Origin: Lignipirellula cremea
GTDB taxonomy: Bacteria > Planctomycetota > Planctomycetia > Pirellulales > Pirellulaceae
Length of the DNA stretch: 64,000 nt
Assembly: GCF_007751035.1 (NCBI RefSeq)
Contig: NZ_CP036433.1
Location: 6,057,001 to 6,121,000 of the forward strand
Reading direction: 5' to 3'
The notes under the pieces were generated by a model that was given only the letters and a program-made list of their open reading frames with translations, searched no databases and was not told the origin of the DNA. The translations under genes and the position numbers were made by a program. This document shows, piece by piece, positions 20,198 through 29,011 of the stretch (position 1 is its first letter; each line of letters starts with the position of its first letter).

Positions 20198-20593
20198 TCA
20201 GGCTTCCTCGAGCGTGAGCAGCGGATAGACGCCGTTCTCGTCGTGGGTTTCCGGGCCTACCAGGGCCGGGTTAAAGACACACACCATTCGCATCTGCGTA
20301 TCGGCGATCAGCAGGTGCTTTTCGTTACCGTTGAGAGCGTACATCACCCCAGCTTCGATTTCGAAAACTTCGCCCGTATCCACCAGTTGCACCCGGCCGG
20401 AGCCCTGAATGCAGTACACGGCTTCCAGATGGTTCTGGTAGTGGATCTCGGTCGTGGTGCCGGCATGAATGGTGGTGTCGTGCAGGGAGAAACCCATGCC
20501 GTCTTCCGCCAGCAGGAACCGGCGGCTGGTCCAGGTTTCCGCCTGGACTTCGCGACCGGCGGCGGCAAGGTCTTTTCGGTTTTTCACAATCAT
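20198..20593 (-). CDS. ectC: L-ectoine synthase
   Basis: 131 residues, full length. It opens MIVKNRKDLA and carries the cupin strands TWTSRRFLL, GFSLHDTTIHAGTTTEIHYQNHLEAVYCIQGSG and LNGNEKHLL, with the metal-ligand Glu/Tyr/His pattern of the family. It cyclises N-gamma-acetyl-L-2,4-diaminobutyrate to ectoine in the cytoplasm. It is the last gene of ectABC, 24 bases after ectB. No ectD (ectoine hydroxylase) is in the window, so the cell may make ectoine only. Confidence 0.95.
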   Translation of the reverse strand: MIVKNRKDLAAAGREVQAETWTSRRFLLAEDGMGFSLHDTTIHAGTTTEIHYQNHLEAVYCIQGSGRVQLVDTGEVFEIEAGVMYALNGNEKHLLIADTQMRMVCVFNPALVGPETHDENGVYPLLTLEEA

Positions 20594-20617
20594 CGTTTGT
20601 CTCGTTCCAGCTTGTTT

Positions 20618-21913
20618 CTAGTTGCGGGCGACCGACTTGATGTCGTTCGCGGGGCGGCTGCTCGACATCGGCAACACTTCCCGGGCGCTATCGTGAATAA
20701 TTTCCAGGCCGCGTTCGAGGCCTTCGGGGGTGATCGTCAGCGGCGGCAGGGACTTTAGAACTTCATCCTGCGGGCCGGCGGTTTCGATAATCAGTCCGCG
20801 TTTGAAGGCGGCCTGGGATATTTTACCGGCCAGCGTGGGATCGTCAAAGGCGATGCCCTGGATCATGCCGCGACCTCGGACTTCGGCTTCGCCGTCGTAT
20901 TCTTCGGCTAGCAGGAAGAGCAGGTCGCGGACCTGGGCCGCGTTCTGGTTGACTTTTTTCGTCAATTCGTCGGACTGCCAATAGGCTTCGATCGCCGTCG
21001 TCGCCGTGACAAACGCCAAATTATGGCCGCGGAAGGTGCCGTTGTGCTCGCCCGGATCCCACTGGTCCCATTCGGGTTTGATGAGCGTCAGGGCCAGCGG
21101 CAATCCGTAACCAGACAGCGACTTGGAAAGGCAGATGATATCGGGGGAAATGTCGGCCTTTTCAAAGCTGAAGAAGGGCCCCGTTCGCCCGCAGCCGACC
21201 TGGATATCGTCAACGATCAGCAGCACGCCGTATTTGCGGGCCAGCGTTTCCAGCCGTTTGAGCCATTCGCGGCTGGCTACATTTACGCCGCCTTCGGCCT
21301 GGACCGTTTCCACCACAAAGGCGGCCGGCGCTTCGATGCCGCTGCTGGCGTCGGCGAGGTAGTTATCCAGCATGGCGATGGTGTCGGTGTCTGCGTCGAA
21401 ATAACCGCAGAACGGCATGTGCGACGTGTGGTGGAGCGACACGCCCGCCCCGGCCCGCTTGCCGGCGTTGCCGGTCAAAGCGAGGGAACCCAGCGTCATG
21501 CCATGAAAGCCGTTGGTAAAGGCAATCACATTGGATCGCCCCGTGACTTTCCTGGCTAACTTGAGCGCCGCTTCCACCGCGTTCGTCCCGGTCGGGCCGG
21601 GGAACATGATTTTGTACGTCATATCGCGCGGTTTCAGGATGTGCTCGTCGAGCACTTCCAGAAAGCGGCGCTTGGCGGTCGTCGCCATATCCAGCGAGTG
21701 GGTCACCCCTTCACTGGCGATGTACTCCAGCAACGCATCGCGCATCAGCGGGTTGTTGTGCCCGTAATTAAGTGCGCCGGCGCCCGCAAAAAAGTCAATA
21801 TATTGATCGCCTTGTTCATCGATCAGGGTGTGGCCCGTCGCCTTGGTGAAGACGGTGGGAAAGGACCGGCAATAGCTGCGTACTTCCGATTCCATTCGTT
21901 CAAACGTTTTCAT
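20618..21913 (-). CDS. ectB: Diaminobutyrate-2-oxoglutarate transaminase
   Basis: 431 residues of a class-III PLP aminotransferase. It opens MKTFERMESEVRSYCRSFP, which is characteristic of EctB, then DEQGDQYIDFFAGAGALNYGHN. The PLP pocket has GPTGTNAVEAA, the Asp in LLIVDDIQVG (residues 235-236) and the Schiff-base Lys264 in CLSKSLSGYG. It makes L-2,4-diaminobutyrate from aspartate semialdehyde and glutamate, the first committed step. It starts two bases after the ectA stop. Confidence 0.95.
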   Translation of the reverse strand: MKTFERMESEVRSYCRSFPTVFTKATGHTLIDEQGDQYIDFFAGAGALNYGHNNPLMRDALLEYIASEGVTHSLDMATTAKRRFLEVLDEHILKPRDMTYKIMFPGPTGTNAVEAALKLARKVTGRSNVIAFTNGFHGMTLGSLALTGNAGKRAGAGVSLHHTSHMPFCGYFDADTDTIAMLDNYLADASSGIEAPAAFVVETVQAEGGVNVASREWLKRLETLARKYGVLLIVDDIQVGCGRTGPFFSFEKADISPDIICLSKSLSGYGLPLALTLIKPEWDQWDPGEHNGTFRGHNLAFVTATTAIEAYWQSDELTKKVNQNAAQVRDLLFLLAEEYDGEAEVRGRGMIQGIAFDDPTLAGKISQAAFKRGLIIETAGPQDEVLKSLPPLTITPEGLERGLEIIHDSAREVLPMSSSRPANDIKSVARN

Positions 21914-21915
21914 CT

Positions 21916-22452
21916 TTACTCCTCGAGGGGTCCAATACGGACCAGGTTCTCCGGTTCATGGGCGGGGGTAGTCGCCTGAACCGGGCTGAAGTCGACGCTT
22001 TCAAAACCGGGCAGCACCTGGCAGCCTGTTTTTCGTTCGTCGGCAATCGCCTGAAACAACCGCATGGAGGCGGCGTTCGACGGGGTGATGGTCGCTTCGA
22101 GATACTTCCGGTTTTGACTCGCCGTCGCCTGCAACACGGCCCGTAGCAAGGCCTTGCCGACGCCGCGCCGGCGGGCCGCAGGGGCCGCGCCGATCTGCCA
22201 AACAAAGACTGCTTCCGGATCTGTGGGGCGGACATAGGCCGCGACAAATCCCAGCAACTGGCCGTTGGCTTCCGCCACGAAAGAGGTTGCCGAAAAATCC
22301 CGGCAAACAAGCAGATAGGCGTAACAAGAATTCTTGTCGAGTACGCCGCATTCCTGCACGAGCTGCCAGATTCTGGCTCCATCCGACACGCGCACGCGCC
22401 GAATTTCGATCTCGGAGGAAGGGTCGGAAGTCTCCGTCATAGATTCTGTCAA
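21916..22452 (-). CDS. ectA: L-2,4-diaminobutyrate acetyltransferase
   Basis: 178 residues with a GNAT fold. The opening EIRRVRVSDGARIWQLVQECGVLDKNSCYAYLL is the EctA signature (the GVLDxNSxY motif), followed by FVAEANGQLLGFVAAY and the acetyl-CoA loop AAPAARRRGVGKALL. It transfers acetyl from acetyl-CoA to the gamma-amino group of diaminobutyrate. It is the first gene of the minus-strand ectABC operon, head-to-head with the ectoine uptake operon across 312 bases. Confidence 0.95.
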   Translation of the reverse strand: MTESMTETSDPSSEIEIRRVRVSDGARIWQLVQECGVLDKNSCYAYLLVCRDFSATSFVAEANGQLLGFVAAYVRPTDPEAVFVWQIGAAPAARRRGVGKALLRAVLQATASQNRKYLEATITPSNAASMRLFQAIADERKTGCQVLPGFESVDFSPVQATTPAHEPENLVRIGPLEE

Positions 22453-22764
22453 TGGGAAGAAGTCGGAGGCGGGGCGCAGTTAACTGTTTTCTGGAAAACG
22501 GCTCTGCCGCCGACGCCGATCGTTCGCCATGCGGATATCCGCAGCACACGATCTGGGAAGATTACTTGGAATTGATGAGCATTACATAAAAAAAGTGCAA
22601 GCACACTAATTGCACAAGCAATTATTGTTAGGCTAAACTTAGTTGCTTCCTGACAGACTTTCAAGGCGAGTCCCGTACGTCCTTTTCCTGCGTACCCCGG
22701 TTTCGCCTGCTAAGTCATTGCTGCGCAGCGGCTTTTACGTTTTCCTTCGACCAGAAAATTTTTG
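22453..22764. promoter_or_regulatory. Divergent control region between ectABC and ehuBCDA
   Basis: 312 bases with the AT-rich part at 22560-22640. Two palindromes sit side by side: GTGCAAGCAC near 22595-22604 and AATTGC-ACAA-GCAATT at 22608-22623. Being between two operons for the same compatible solute, these are reasonable operators for shared osmotic or substrate control. I cannot place -10 and -35 boxes with confidence. Confidence 0.5.
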
Positions 22765-23685
22765 ATGCCGTCTGATCGCCGTCGTGCAGGACCGCTTGGT
22801 TTCGGATTGATCGTTCTCCTGGCGAGCGCCGTGGGAGTCGTGGCTTACGGTTCCTGGTCGGGCGGGTTCTCCTCCTCGGCAAACCAGGACACGCTCGAAC
22901 AGTTGCGGGAAACCGGGGTTGTCCGCATCGGCTACGCCAACGAGGCGCCCTACGGCTATCTGGATACGGCTCGCGGGGAGATCACCGGCGAAGCGCCGGA
23001 AATCGCCCGCTATGTGCTGCATGAAATGGGCGCCAAACGGGTGGAGTCGGTCGTCACCGAATTTGGCTCCCTGATCCCCGGCCTCAAAGCAGGACGTTTC
23101 GATGTGATCGCGGCCGGCATGTACATTACGCCTTCGCGATGCCGGGAGATTGCATTCTCTGACCCGACCTACTGCATTGGCGAGGCCTTTGTGGTGCAGG
23201 CCGGCAACCCGCTGGATCTGCATAGTTTTGAAGATGTCGCCGCCACGGAGGCCGCCCGGATTGGCGTGGTGGGTGGAGCGATCGAAGACTCCTACGCCCA
23301 GGCCGTCGGCGTGCCGGAGGGTCGGATCGTCCGCTTTCCGGACAACATCAGCGCGCTGACCGGCGTCTGGACGGGCCGGATCGATGCCTTCGCAGCGACG
23401 GCCTTGACGGTGCACGATCTGGTGCAGAAGGCGGATTCACCCCTGATCGAAAGGGCGACCCCCTTTAGCGATCCCGTGATCGACGGCGTCGTCGCCAAGG
23501 GGTATGGCGCCTTTGGCTTCCGCCAGCAGGATGCGGCCTTTCGCCGGGAGTTCAACCAAAGGTTGCGGCTTCTACTGGGCACGGAAAAGCACCTGAAGCT
23601 GGTCGGGAAATTCGGCATCAACGAAGAGACCCTGCCCGGCGGCCGCACGGCCGAAGACCTTTGCCAGGGCGAACAAGAGCCCTAG
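22765..23685 (+). CDS. ehuB: Ectoine/hydroxyectoine ABC transporter, substrate-binding protein
   Basis: 306 residues from the ATG at 22765. A TTG directly before it is in frame. An N-terminal hydrophobic segment (FGLIVLLASAVGVVAYG) serves as signal or membrane anchor. The body is a family-3 periplasmic binding protein: GVVRIGYANEAPYGYLD, GEAPEIARYVL, LIPGLKAGRFDVIAAGMYITPSRC and DPTYCIGEAFVV. The VRIGYANEAPY opening and the YITPxR segment are typical of EhuB, and the position beside ectABC agrees. It captures external ectoine and delivers it to EhuC/D. The spacing to ehuC is 126 bases. Confidence 0.88.
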   Translation: MPSDRRRAGPLGFGLIVLLASAVGVVAYGSWSGGFSSSANQDTLEQLRETGVVRIGYANEAPYGYLDTARGEITGEAPEIARYVLHEMGAKRVESVVTEFGSLIPGLKAGRFDVIAAGMYITPSRCREIAFSDPTYCIGEAFVVQAGNPLDLHSFEDVAATEAARIGVVGGAIEDSYAQAVGVPEGRIVRFPDNISALTGVWTGRIDAFAATALTVHDLVQKADSPLIERATPFSDPVIDGVVAKGYGAFGFRQQDAAFRREFNQRLRLLLGTEKHLKLVGKFGINEETLPGGRTAEDLCQGEQEP

Positions 23686-23811
23686 CGGTCTGTCCCTGCT
23701 TGATTCCAGGGTAGTCGACTACTCCCTTTCTTCGTTGTGACGCAGCCCTGTTCCCTGGCAACGTCCCGAGCCTTTCGCCGTCTTTTATTATCGCCGCCTG
23801 ATGAGAGTTGC

Positions 23812-24477
23812 ATGCTGGAATTGATGCCCCACCTGCCGCATTTGCTGGCCGGATTGAAAACCACCCTGCTGCTGTTTGTTGCAGGATCCTTGCTGGCGAC
23901 CGTCTGCGCTTTTGCCGCCGGGCTGGGGCGATTGTCGCGTGATCCGATCGTCTGCTGGGTTTCCCGCGTGTATATCGAGCTGTTCCGCGGTACATCGGCG
24001 CTGGTGCAGCTGTACTGGTTCTACTTCGCCCTGCCGCTGCTGATTGGCCTGCAGATGAACGCCATTGTCGCCGGCGTGCTGGTGCTGGGGCTGAATATCG
24101 GAGCCTACGGGGCGGAGGTCGTCCGCGGCGCCATTGAACAGATCCCCATCGGCCAGCAGAACGCGGCGATCGCCCTCAACCTGACCCGTTACCAGCGGAT
24201 GCGTTACGTCATTGTTCCCCAGGCGTTGCTGGCGATGCTGCCGCCGTTTGGCAACCTGTTAATTGAGCTGCTCAAGAGCACCGCCTTGGTCTCGATGATC
24301 ACCGTCCTGGATCTGACCCGGGCGGGGCTGGATATTCGCGATAACACCCTGCAGACGGCCCAGATTTTTGGGTTGCTGCTGGTGATCTACTTTCTGCTCT
24401 CCTCGGTCGTTACCTGGGGGATGCGGCGGCTGGAAAGCCGCTTGTCCCACGGCCTGGACCATGGAGGAACGCGCTGA
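23812..24477 (+). CDS. ehuC: Ectoine ABC transporter permease EhuC
   Basis: 221 residues from the ATG at 23812; the longer frame from 23737 adds no membrane or signal content. A polar amino-acid-type permease with five predicted helices, beginning HLLAGLKTTLLLFVAGSLLATVCAF. It contains the ABC-contact EAA loop VVRGAIEQIPIGQQNAAIALNLTRYQRMRYVIVPQAL. It pairs with EhuD as the transmembrane channel. Stop and the ehuD start overlap as TGATG. Confidence 0.9.
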   Translation: MLELMPHLPHLLAGLKTTLLLFVAGSLLATVCAFAAGLGRLSRDPIVCWVSRVYIELFRGTSALVQLYWFYFALPLLIGLQMNAIVAGVLVLGLNIGAYGAEVVRGAIEQIPIGQQNAAIALNLTRYQRMRYVIVPQALLAMLPPFGNLLIELLKSTALVSMITVLDLTRAGLDIRDNTLQTAQIFGLLLVIYFLLSSVVTWGMRRLESRLSHGLDHGGTR

Positions 24478-25148
24478 TGGAAACGCGTGATCTGTGGAGC
24501 TGGGAGTTCGCCTGGCGGGTGCTGCCCGATCTGCTGGCCGGGCTGGTCGTGACCCTGGAGGCGGTAGCGGCCGGCATGGCCGTGGCGCTCGTGCTGGGGA
24601 TGGTCTGGGCCGTGATGCGTCGCTCGGCGAGTCCGCTGCTGTCGTGGCCGGCGGCCGGACTGGTGGAGTTCCTGCGCAGCACGCCGCTGCTGATTCAACT
24701 GTTCTTTCTGTATTACGTGTTGCCTGGCGTTGGTATTTTCATGCCGCCGCTGCTGACGGGCGTGATTGGTCTGGGGCTGTATTACAGCAGCTACACGGCC
24801 GAGGTGTACCGGGCCGGAATCAATGGCCTGCCCCGAGGTCAATGGGAAGCGTCGCTGGCGCTGAACCTGAACGGGTGGCAAACGTATCGCTATGTGATCC
24901 TGCCGCAGGCGATCCCGCCCGTGCTGCCGGCGCTGGGGAACTATTTGATCGCCATGTTCAAGGACACGCCGCTGCTGTCAGCGATCACGGTGCTTGAGGT
25001 ACTGCAGCGGGCGAAGAACATCGGGAACGCGGAGTTTCGCTATCTCGAGCCGCTGACGCTGGTCGGCCTGCTATATCTGGTTCTCAGCCTGATCTGCGGG
25101 GCCGGAGTCAACTGGCTGGAAAATCGCCTGAAGAAAAGGAAGGCCTGA
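24477..25148 (+). CDS. ehuD: Ectoine ABC transporter permease EhuD
   Basis: 223 residues, the second permease of the same family. It has LLAGLVVTLEAVAAGMAVALVLG, AGLVEFLRSTPLLIQLFFLYYVLPG and the EAA loop YRAGINGLPRGQWEASLALNLNGWQTYRYVILPQA. It overlaps both neighbours as TGATG, so ehuC, ehuD and ehuA are translated in step. Heterodimer with EhuC is expected. Confidence 0.9.
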   Translation: METRDLWSWEFAWRVLPDLLAGLVVTLEAVAAGMAVALVLGMVWAVMRRSASPLLSWPAAGLVEFLRSTPLLIQLFFLYYVLPGVGIFMPPLLTGVIGLGLYYSSYTAEVYRAGINGLPRGQWEASLALNLNGWQTYRYVILPQAIPPVLPALGNYLIAMFKDTPLLSAITVLEVLQRAKNIGNAEFRYLEPLTLVGLLYLVLSLICGAGVNWLENRLKKRKA

Positions 25149-25924
25149 TGCCAAGCGAACCAATTCTGCGGATCGACAAATTGCACAAATCCTACGGCGA
25201 TACGCCCGTGCTGCAGGGATTAAACGCCGAGATCGCCGCCGGCGAAAAGGTAGCCATCATCGGCCCCAGCGGTTCGGGCAAGTCGACCCTGCTGCGGCTG
25301 TTAATGACGCTGGAGGAACCGGACTCAGGCCGAATCCTGGTCGACGGCGAGTCGATGTGGACCATGGACCATCATGGCAGCGAAGAGCCGGCGAGCGAGG
25401 CCCATCTCCACCACGTGCGCAGCAAGCTGGGCATGGTGTTCCAGCACTTCAATCTGTTCCCGCACATGACCGTGCTCCGCAACCTGACACTGGCCCCACA
25501 GCTGGTGCAGGGGGAGTCGCCCCAGGAATCGGTCGAACGGGCCAAAGAACTGCTGGCCCTGGTCGGACTGGAAGATAAGGTCGACGCCTGGCCGGCGCAA
25601 CTTTCCGGCGGCCAGAAACAGCGGGTCGCCATCGCCAGGGCGCTCGCCCTGAACCCGCGGGTGATGCTGTTCGACGAGGTCACCTCGGCCCTGGATCCGG
25701 AACTGGTCGGCGAGGTGCTGCAGGTGCTGCGGCAGCTGGCGAAGACCTCCGACATGACAATGCTGATCGTCACCCATGAAATGAATTTTGCCCGCGACAT
25801 TGCGGACCGCGTGCTGTTCTTCGACCAGGGGGTGGTCGTCGAGGACGGCCCGCCTGAAGAGATTTTTCAAAACCCGCGTCATCCGCGCACGCGAGAGTTT
25901 CTCACCAGCACCCTGGAACGATAA
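25148..25924 (+). CDS. ehuA: Ectoine ABC transporter ATP-binding protein EhuA
   Basis: 258 residues. Walker A is GPSGSGKST at 39-47, the Q loop is in GMVFQHFN near Gln99, the ABC signature LSGGQKQR is at 152-159 and Walker B VMLFDE is at 172-177, followed by the H-loop in LIVTHEM. It drives ectoine import with EhuC/D. A short insert (residues about 73-88, rich in His, Glu, Ser) between Walker A and the Q loop is typical of polar amino-acid importers of this type. The next gene begins directly after its stop. Confidence 0.92.
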   Translation: MPSEPILRIDKLHKSYGDTPVLQGLNAEIAAGEKVAIIGPSGSGKSTLLRLLMTLEEPDSGRILVDGESMWTMDHHGSEEPASEAHLHHVRSKLGMVFQHFNLFPHMTVLRNLTLAPQLVQGESPQESVERAKELLALVGLEDKVDAWPAQLSGGQKQRVAIARALALNPRVMLFDEVTSALDPELVGEVLQVLRQLAKTSDMTMLIVTHEMNFARDIADRVLFFDQGVVVEDGPPEEIFQNPRHPRTREFLTSTLER

Positions 25925-26557
25925 ATGGAAATGCCGAACGACGCCTTCTGGGACAGCCTGTTGCTGCTCCTGGTGCTGCTCAACCCGTTTTTGCTCAGCG
26001 TCTACCTGATGGATTTGATCCAGGAGCTGGAAGGCCACGTGTTTCGCGGGGCCATGGTGCAGGGATCGCTGATCGCCACGCTGGTGTTCATTATGTTCGC
26101 CTTCGCGGGCGACGCCATTTTTGACGATGTGCTGCAGGTGCGTTTCGCCTCTTTTTTGATTTTTGGCGGAATCGTGTTCCTGGTGGTGGCGATCCGCTAT
26201 GTAATGGTCGGTTCCGAGGCGATCCGCAGCCTCCGTGGCGCGCCGGAGCATGTGGCCGGGTCCATTGCCTTACCGTTTATGATCGGTCCCGGCACCGTCA
26301 GCGCCAGCGTGATGGCGGGCTCGCGACTGCCTTTTCTCTGGGCGGCATTGGCGATTATCGCCGCCATGACTTTTGCGGTGATCAGCGTGCTGCTGCTGAA
26401 ATGGCTCCACGATTCCGTGCGGGAACGTTACGAGAACTACGTTTCCCGGTATGTTGATGTAGTGGGAAGGGTGACCGCGCTCATTATCGGCACCATCGCG
26501 GTGGAAATGATCCTCAAAGGGGTCGAACTATGGATCGAAAAATTCCAGTCCGCCTGA
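25925..26557 (+). CDS. MarC-family integral membrane protein
   Basis: 210 residues with six predicted helices. The opening LLLLLVLLNPFLLSVYLMDLI and the SIALPFMIGPGTVSASVMAG segment match the MarC family (NPF and PFxIGPGT motifs). Family members are inner-membrane proteins without an established substrate; the earlier link to multidrug resistance was not upheld. It starts on the base after the ehuA stop, so it belongs to the ectoine-uptake transcript, which suggests an osmotic or solute role, but this is only context. Confidence 0.8.
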   Translation: MEMPNDAFWDSLLLLLVLLNPFLLSVYLMDLIQELEGHVFRGAMVQGSLIATLVFIMFAFAGDAIFDDVLQVRFASFLIFGGIVFLVVAIRYVMVGSEAIRSLRGAPEHVAGSIALPFMIGPGTVSASVMAGSRLPFLWAALAIIAAMTFAVISVLLLKWLHDSVRERYENYVSRYVDVVGRVTALIIGTIAVEMILKGVELWIEKFQSA

Positions 26558-26713
26558 CGCCCTGACACGACGGCTCCAGCCAGCATCGGCCGCCTCGCGG
26601 GGACGGAACAGGAAAGATGACCGCCCAGGTCGCCGAAAGAACCTTTCAGCCGGCGCTGGCGTTTGGCATAATGCCGGTTTCCGCTGTTTCGTCTGTTTGG
26701 AGTTTGGGATTCC

Positions 26714-27985
26714 ATGGCCAGCTACCCGTCGATTTTTCGAGTGCGACAAACGTTCCCCCGACCGCTCGTCGAGAATGTCCCGGAAACAGTCGCCTCGGAA
26801 TTGAAAAAGCTGAACCTGGGAAAGAAAATCCAGGCCGGGCAGACAGTCGCCATCACCGCCGGCAGCCGCGGCATCGCCAATATCGCCGTCATCCTGAAGG
26901 CGGTCGTCGACCATGTGAAGAGCCTGGGCGCCACGCCTTTTCTGGTGCCGGCGATGGGCAGCCATGGCGGCGGTACGGCCGAAGGGCAGGTTGGCGTGCT
27001 GGCAACCTACGGGATTACGGAAGAGTATTGCGGTTGCGAAATTCGGGCCAGCATGGACACGGTGATCGTCTGCCAGGCGGCCGAAGGCTTTCCGGTCCAT
27101 TTCGACAAGCACGCCCACGGCGCTGACCACGTTCTGGTCTGCAACCGGATCAAGCCGCACACCAATTTTCGCGGCGACGTCGAAAGCGGCCTGATGAAGA
27201 TGATGCTGATCGGCCTGGGGAAGCACGCCGGCGCCAAGATCTACCATCGGGCCATTCTGGACTACGATTTCGGCCAGATTATTCGCAGTGTGGCGAAAGA
27301 AGTGCTGGAAAACTGCTCGATTGTCGCCGGACTGGCCATTGTCGAAAACGGCTACGATCAGACGGCCCATATCAGGGCGGTCGCCTCCGAGGAATTAGTG
27401 GATCGAGAGCGGGAACTGCTGGTAACCGCGAAAGAATTGATGCCGCGATTGCCGTTTCGCGAAGCCCATCTACTATTGATTGATGAGATCGGGAAAAACA
27501 TTAGCGGCTCGGGTCTGGATACGAATGTGGTGGGTCGAAAAGGAAACGATCATGCAGCCGGGGCCGATGAATGGCCGAAGATAAGAAATATTGTTATACG
27601 CGACCTGACCCCGCAAACCCATGGGAACGCAGCAGGCATCGGCATCGCCGAGTACTGTCGCACCCAGGTAGTGGAAAAAATGAATGTCGCCATTACGCGG
27701 ATCAACTGCCTGACCGGCGGTCACGCGACTGGCGCCATGCTGCCGCTCGACTATGCAACCGACCGCGAGATCCTGGATGCGGCGTTGCCTTCGATCGGTC
27801 TGGCAGAACCCCCTGATGCAAAAATGCTCTGGGTGCGAAACACCCTCGACGTGGCGGAAGTCGAATGTTCGGCGGCCTACTACGAGGAGGCCCGCAGCCG
27901 GAGCGACCTGGAAATCCTGACCGAGCCGCGTGCTCTGCCGTGGGACGACCTGGGGAACCTGCCAAAAATCCACACGTTTCGGTAA
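26714..27985 (+). CDS. LarA-superfamily protein (nickel-pincer isomerase-like)
   Basis: 423 residues. The opening half has VAITAGSRGIANIAVILKAVVDHVKSLGATPFLVPAMGSHGGGTAEGQ split over turns, then VCNRIKPHTNFRGDVESGLMKMMLIGLGKHAGA, where the His and Lys positions fit the region that in LarA binds the nickel-pincer nucleotide. Members of the superfamily are isomerases and epimerases of hydroxy acids that use this cofactor. No larB, larC or larE is in the window, so the cofactor would be made elsewhere. It is followed by a kinase gene 97 bases downstream, apparently by chance. The substrate is unknown. Confidence 0.75.
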   Translation: MASYPSIFRVRQTFPRPLVENVPETVASELKKLNLGKKIQAGQTVAITAGSRGIANIAVILKAVVDHVKSLGATPFLVPAMGSHGGGTAEGQVGVLATYGITEEYCGCEIRASMDTVIVCQAAEGFPVHFDKHAHGADHVLVCNRIKPHTNFRGDVESGLMKMMLIGLGKHAGAKIYHRAILDYDFGQIIRSVAKEVLENCSIVAGLAIVENGYDQTAHIRAVASEELVDRERELLVTAKELMPRLPFREAHLLLIDEIGKNISGSGLDTNVVGRKGNDHAAGADEWPKIRNIVIRDLTPQTHGNAAGIGIAEYCRTQVVEKMNVAITRINCLTGGHATGAMLPLDYATDREILDAALPSIGLAEPPDAKMLWVRNTLDVAEVECSAAYYEEARSRSDLEILTEPRALPWDDLGNLPKIHTFR

Positions 27986-28082
27986 GAGGTCGCCAGCATG
28001 CCTGGCAAAGCCGGCGACAAACCTGTGTCGTCGACCCCTGCTGGCATGCAGAGGCCCCTTCCCTCAAATGCCGCAGGATGCG

Positions 28083-28919
28083 ATGAACTATCGACGCGAC
28101 CCCCTTGCCAAGAGCCATCGTGTTCCGCTGATGTTGCAACTTCGAGTTCGGCAAAAATTTGACAAGTATCGGATCGAGAAAAAACTCGGCGAAGGGGGCT
28201 TCGCGACCGTTTACCAGGCTCTCGATACCATCGAAGGCATTCGGGTCGCCCTGAAGATCCCGTACCACTCGCCCGTCGATGAAGACGTGCTCCGCGAGGT
28301 GCGTTTAACGGCCCGCCTGGATCACCCCAATATCCTTTCGCTCAAATACGCCGCCTACATCCAGGACCACTTTGTCATTGTGACGCCCCTGGGCGAACGC
28401 ACGCTCAGCGATCGGCTGCGCAGCCGCCTGAATTTTGTCACCATGATCGACTACATCGAGCAGATGCTCGAAGCGACGGCCCACGCCCATCGCGAAAAAG
28501 TCATGCACTGCGATATCAAGCCGGAGAACATGATCCTGTTCCCGCAAAACGTACTGCGTTTGGCGGACTTCGGCCTGGCCAAGGTTTCCTGGCGAACGGT
28601 CGCCTCCTCAGGATCCGGTACGCTCGGCTACATGGCTCCCGAACAGGCAATGGGACAGGCTTCGTTCCGCTCCGATGTGTTCTCGCTGGGCCTGATTATC
28701 TGCCGCATGCTTTCCGGCGAATGGCCTGCCTGGCCGTACGACTGGCCGCCGCCGGGTTACGCCCGCATCCGCCGCCGGGCCCATGCCGATCTGATCCAGT
28801 TCGTGCAGAAATCGATGGAGTTCAAGCCCCGCGACCGCTATCGGGACGCCGATCAAATGCTCAATGCATTCCGGCGCATCAAAAGCCGTTCCTTGAAGTT
28901 TGCCAGCCAACAGAGTTAA
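28083..28919 (+). CDS. Soluble Hanks-type Ser/Thr protein kinase
   Basis: 278 residues from the ATG at 28083, which has an AGGA just upstream; a longer frame from 27930 overlaps the previous gene. The Gly loop is LGEGGFATVYQ (35-45), the ATP Lys is Lys58, the alpha-C Glu is Glu71, the catalytic loop is HCDIKPEN (Asp144) and DFG is at 162-164 (LADFGLAKVS), then MAPEQAMGQ. All residues for activity are present; the usual HRD is HCD. No transmembrane segment or sensor domain is seen, so it is cytoplasmic. The TAXI-like membrane protein downstream (about 90 bases) may be its partner or target. Confidence 0.9.
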   Translation: MNYRRDPLAKSHRVPLMLQLRVRQKFDKYRIEKKLGEGGFATVYQALDTIEGIRVALKIPYHSPVDEDVLREVRLTARLDHPNILSLKYAAYIQDHFVIVTPLGERTLSDRLRSRLNFVTMIDYIEQMLEATAHAHREKVMHCDIKPENMILFPQNVLRLADFGLAKVSWRTVASSGSGTLGYMAPEQAMGQASFRSDVFSLGLIICRMLSGEWPAWPYDWPPPGYARIRRRAHADLIQFVQKSMEFKPRDRYRDADQMLNAFRRIKSRSLKFASQQS

Positions 28920-29011
28920 ATAAGGACCCCCAGACGATCGCCCCCCGGCGAACGGCGTGCGGCGGAAAACGTCACCATCACGTCAAAAACCGGCAGAAGG
29001 CGAGCGTCGTC

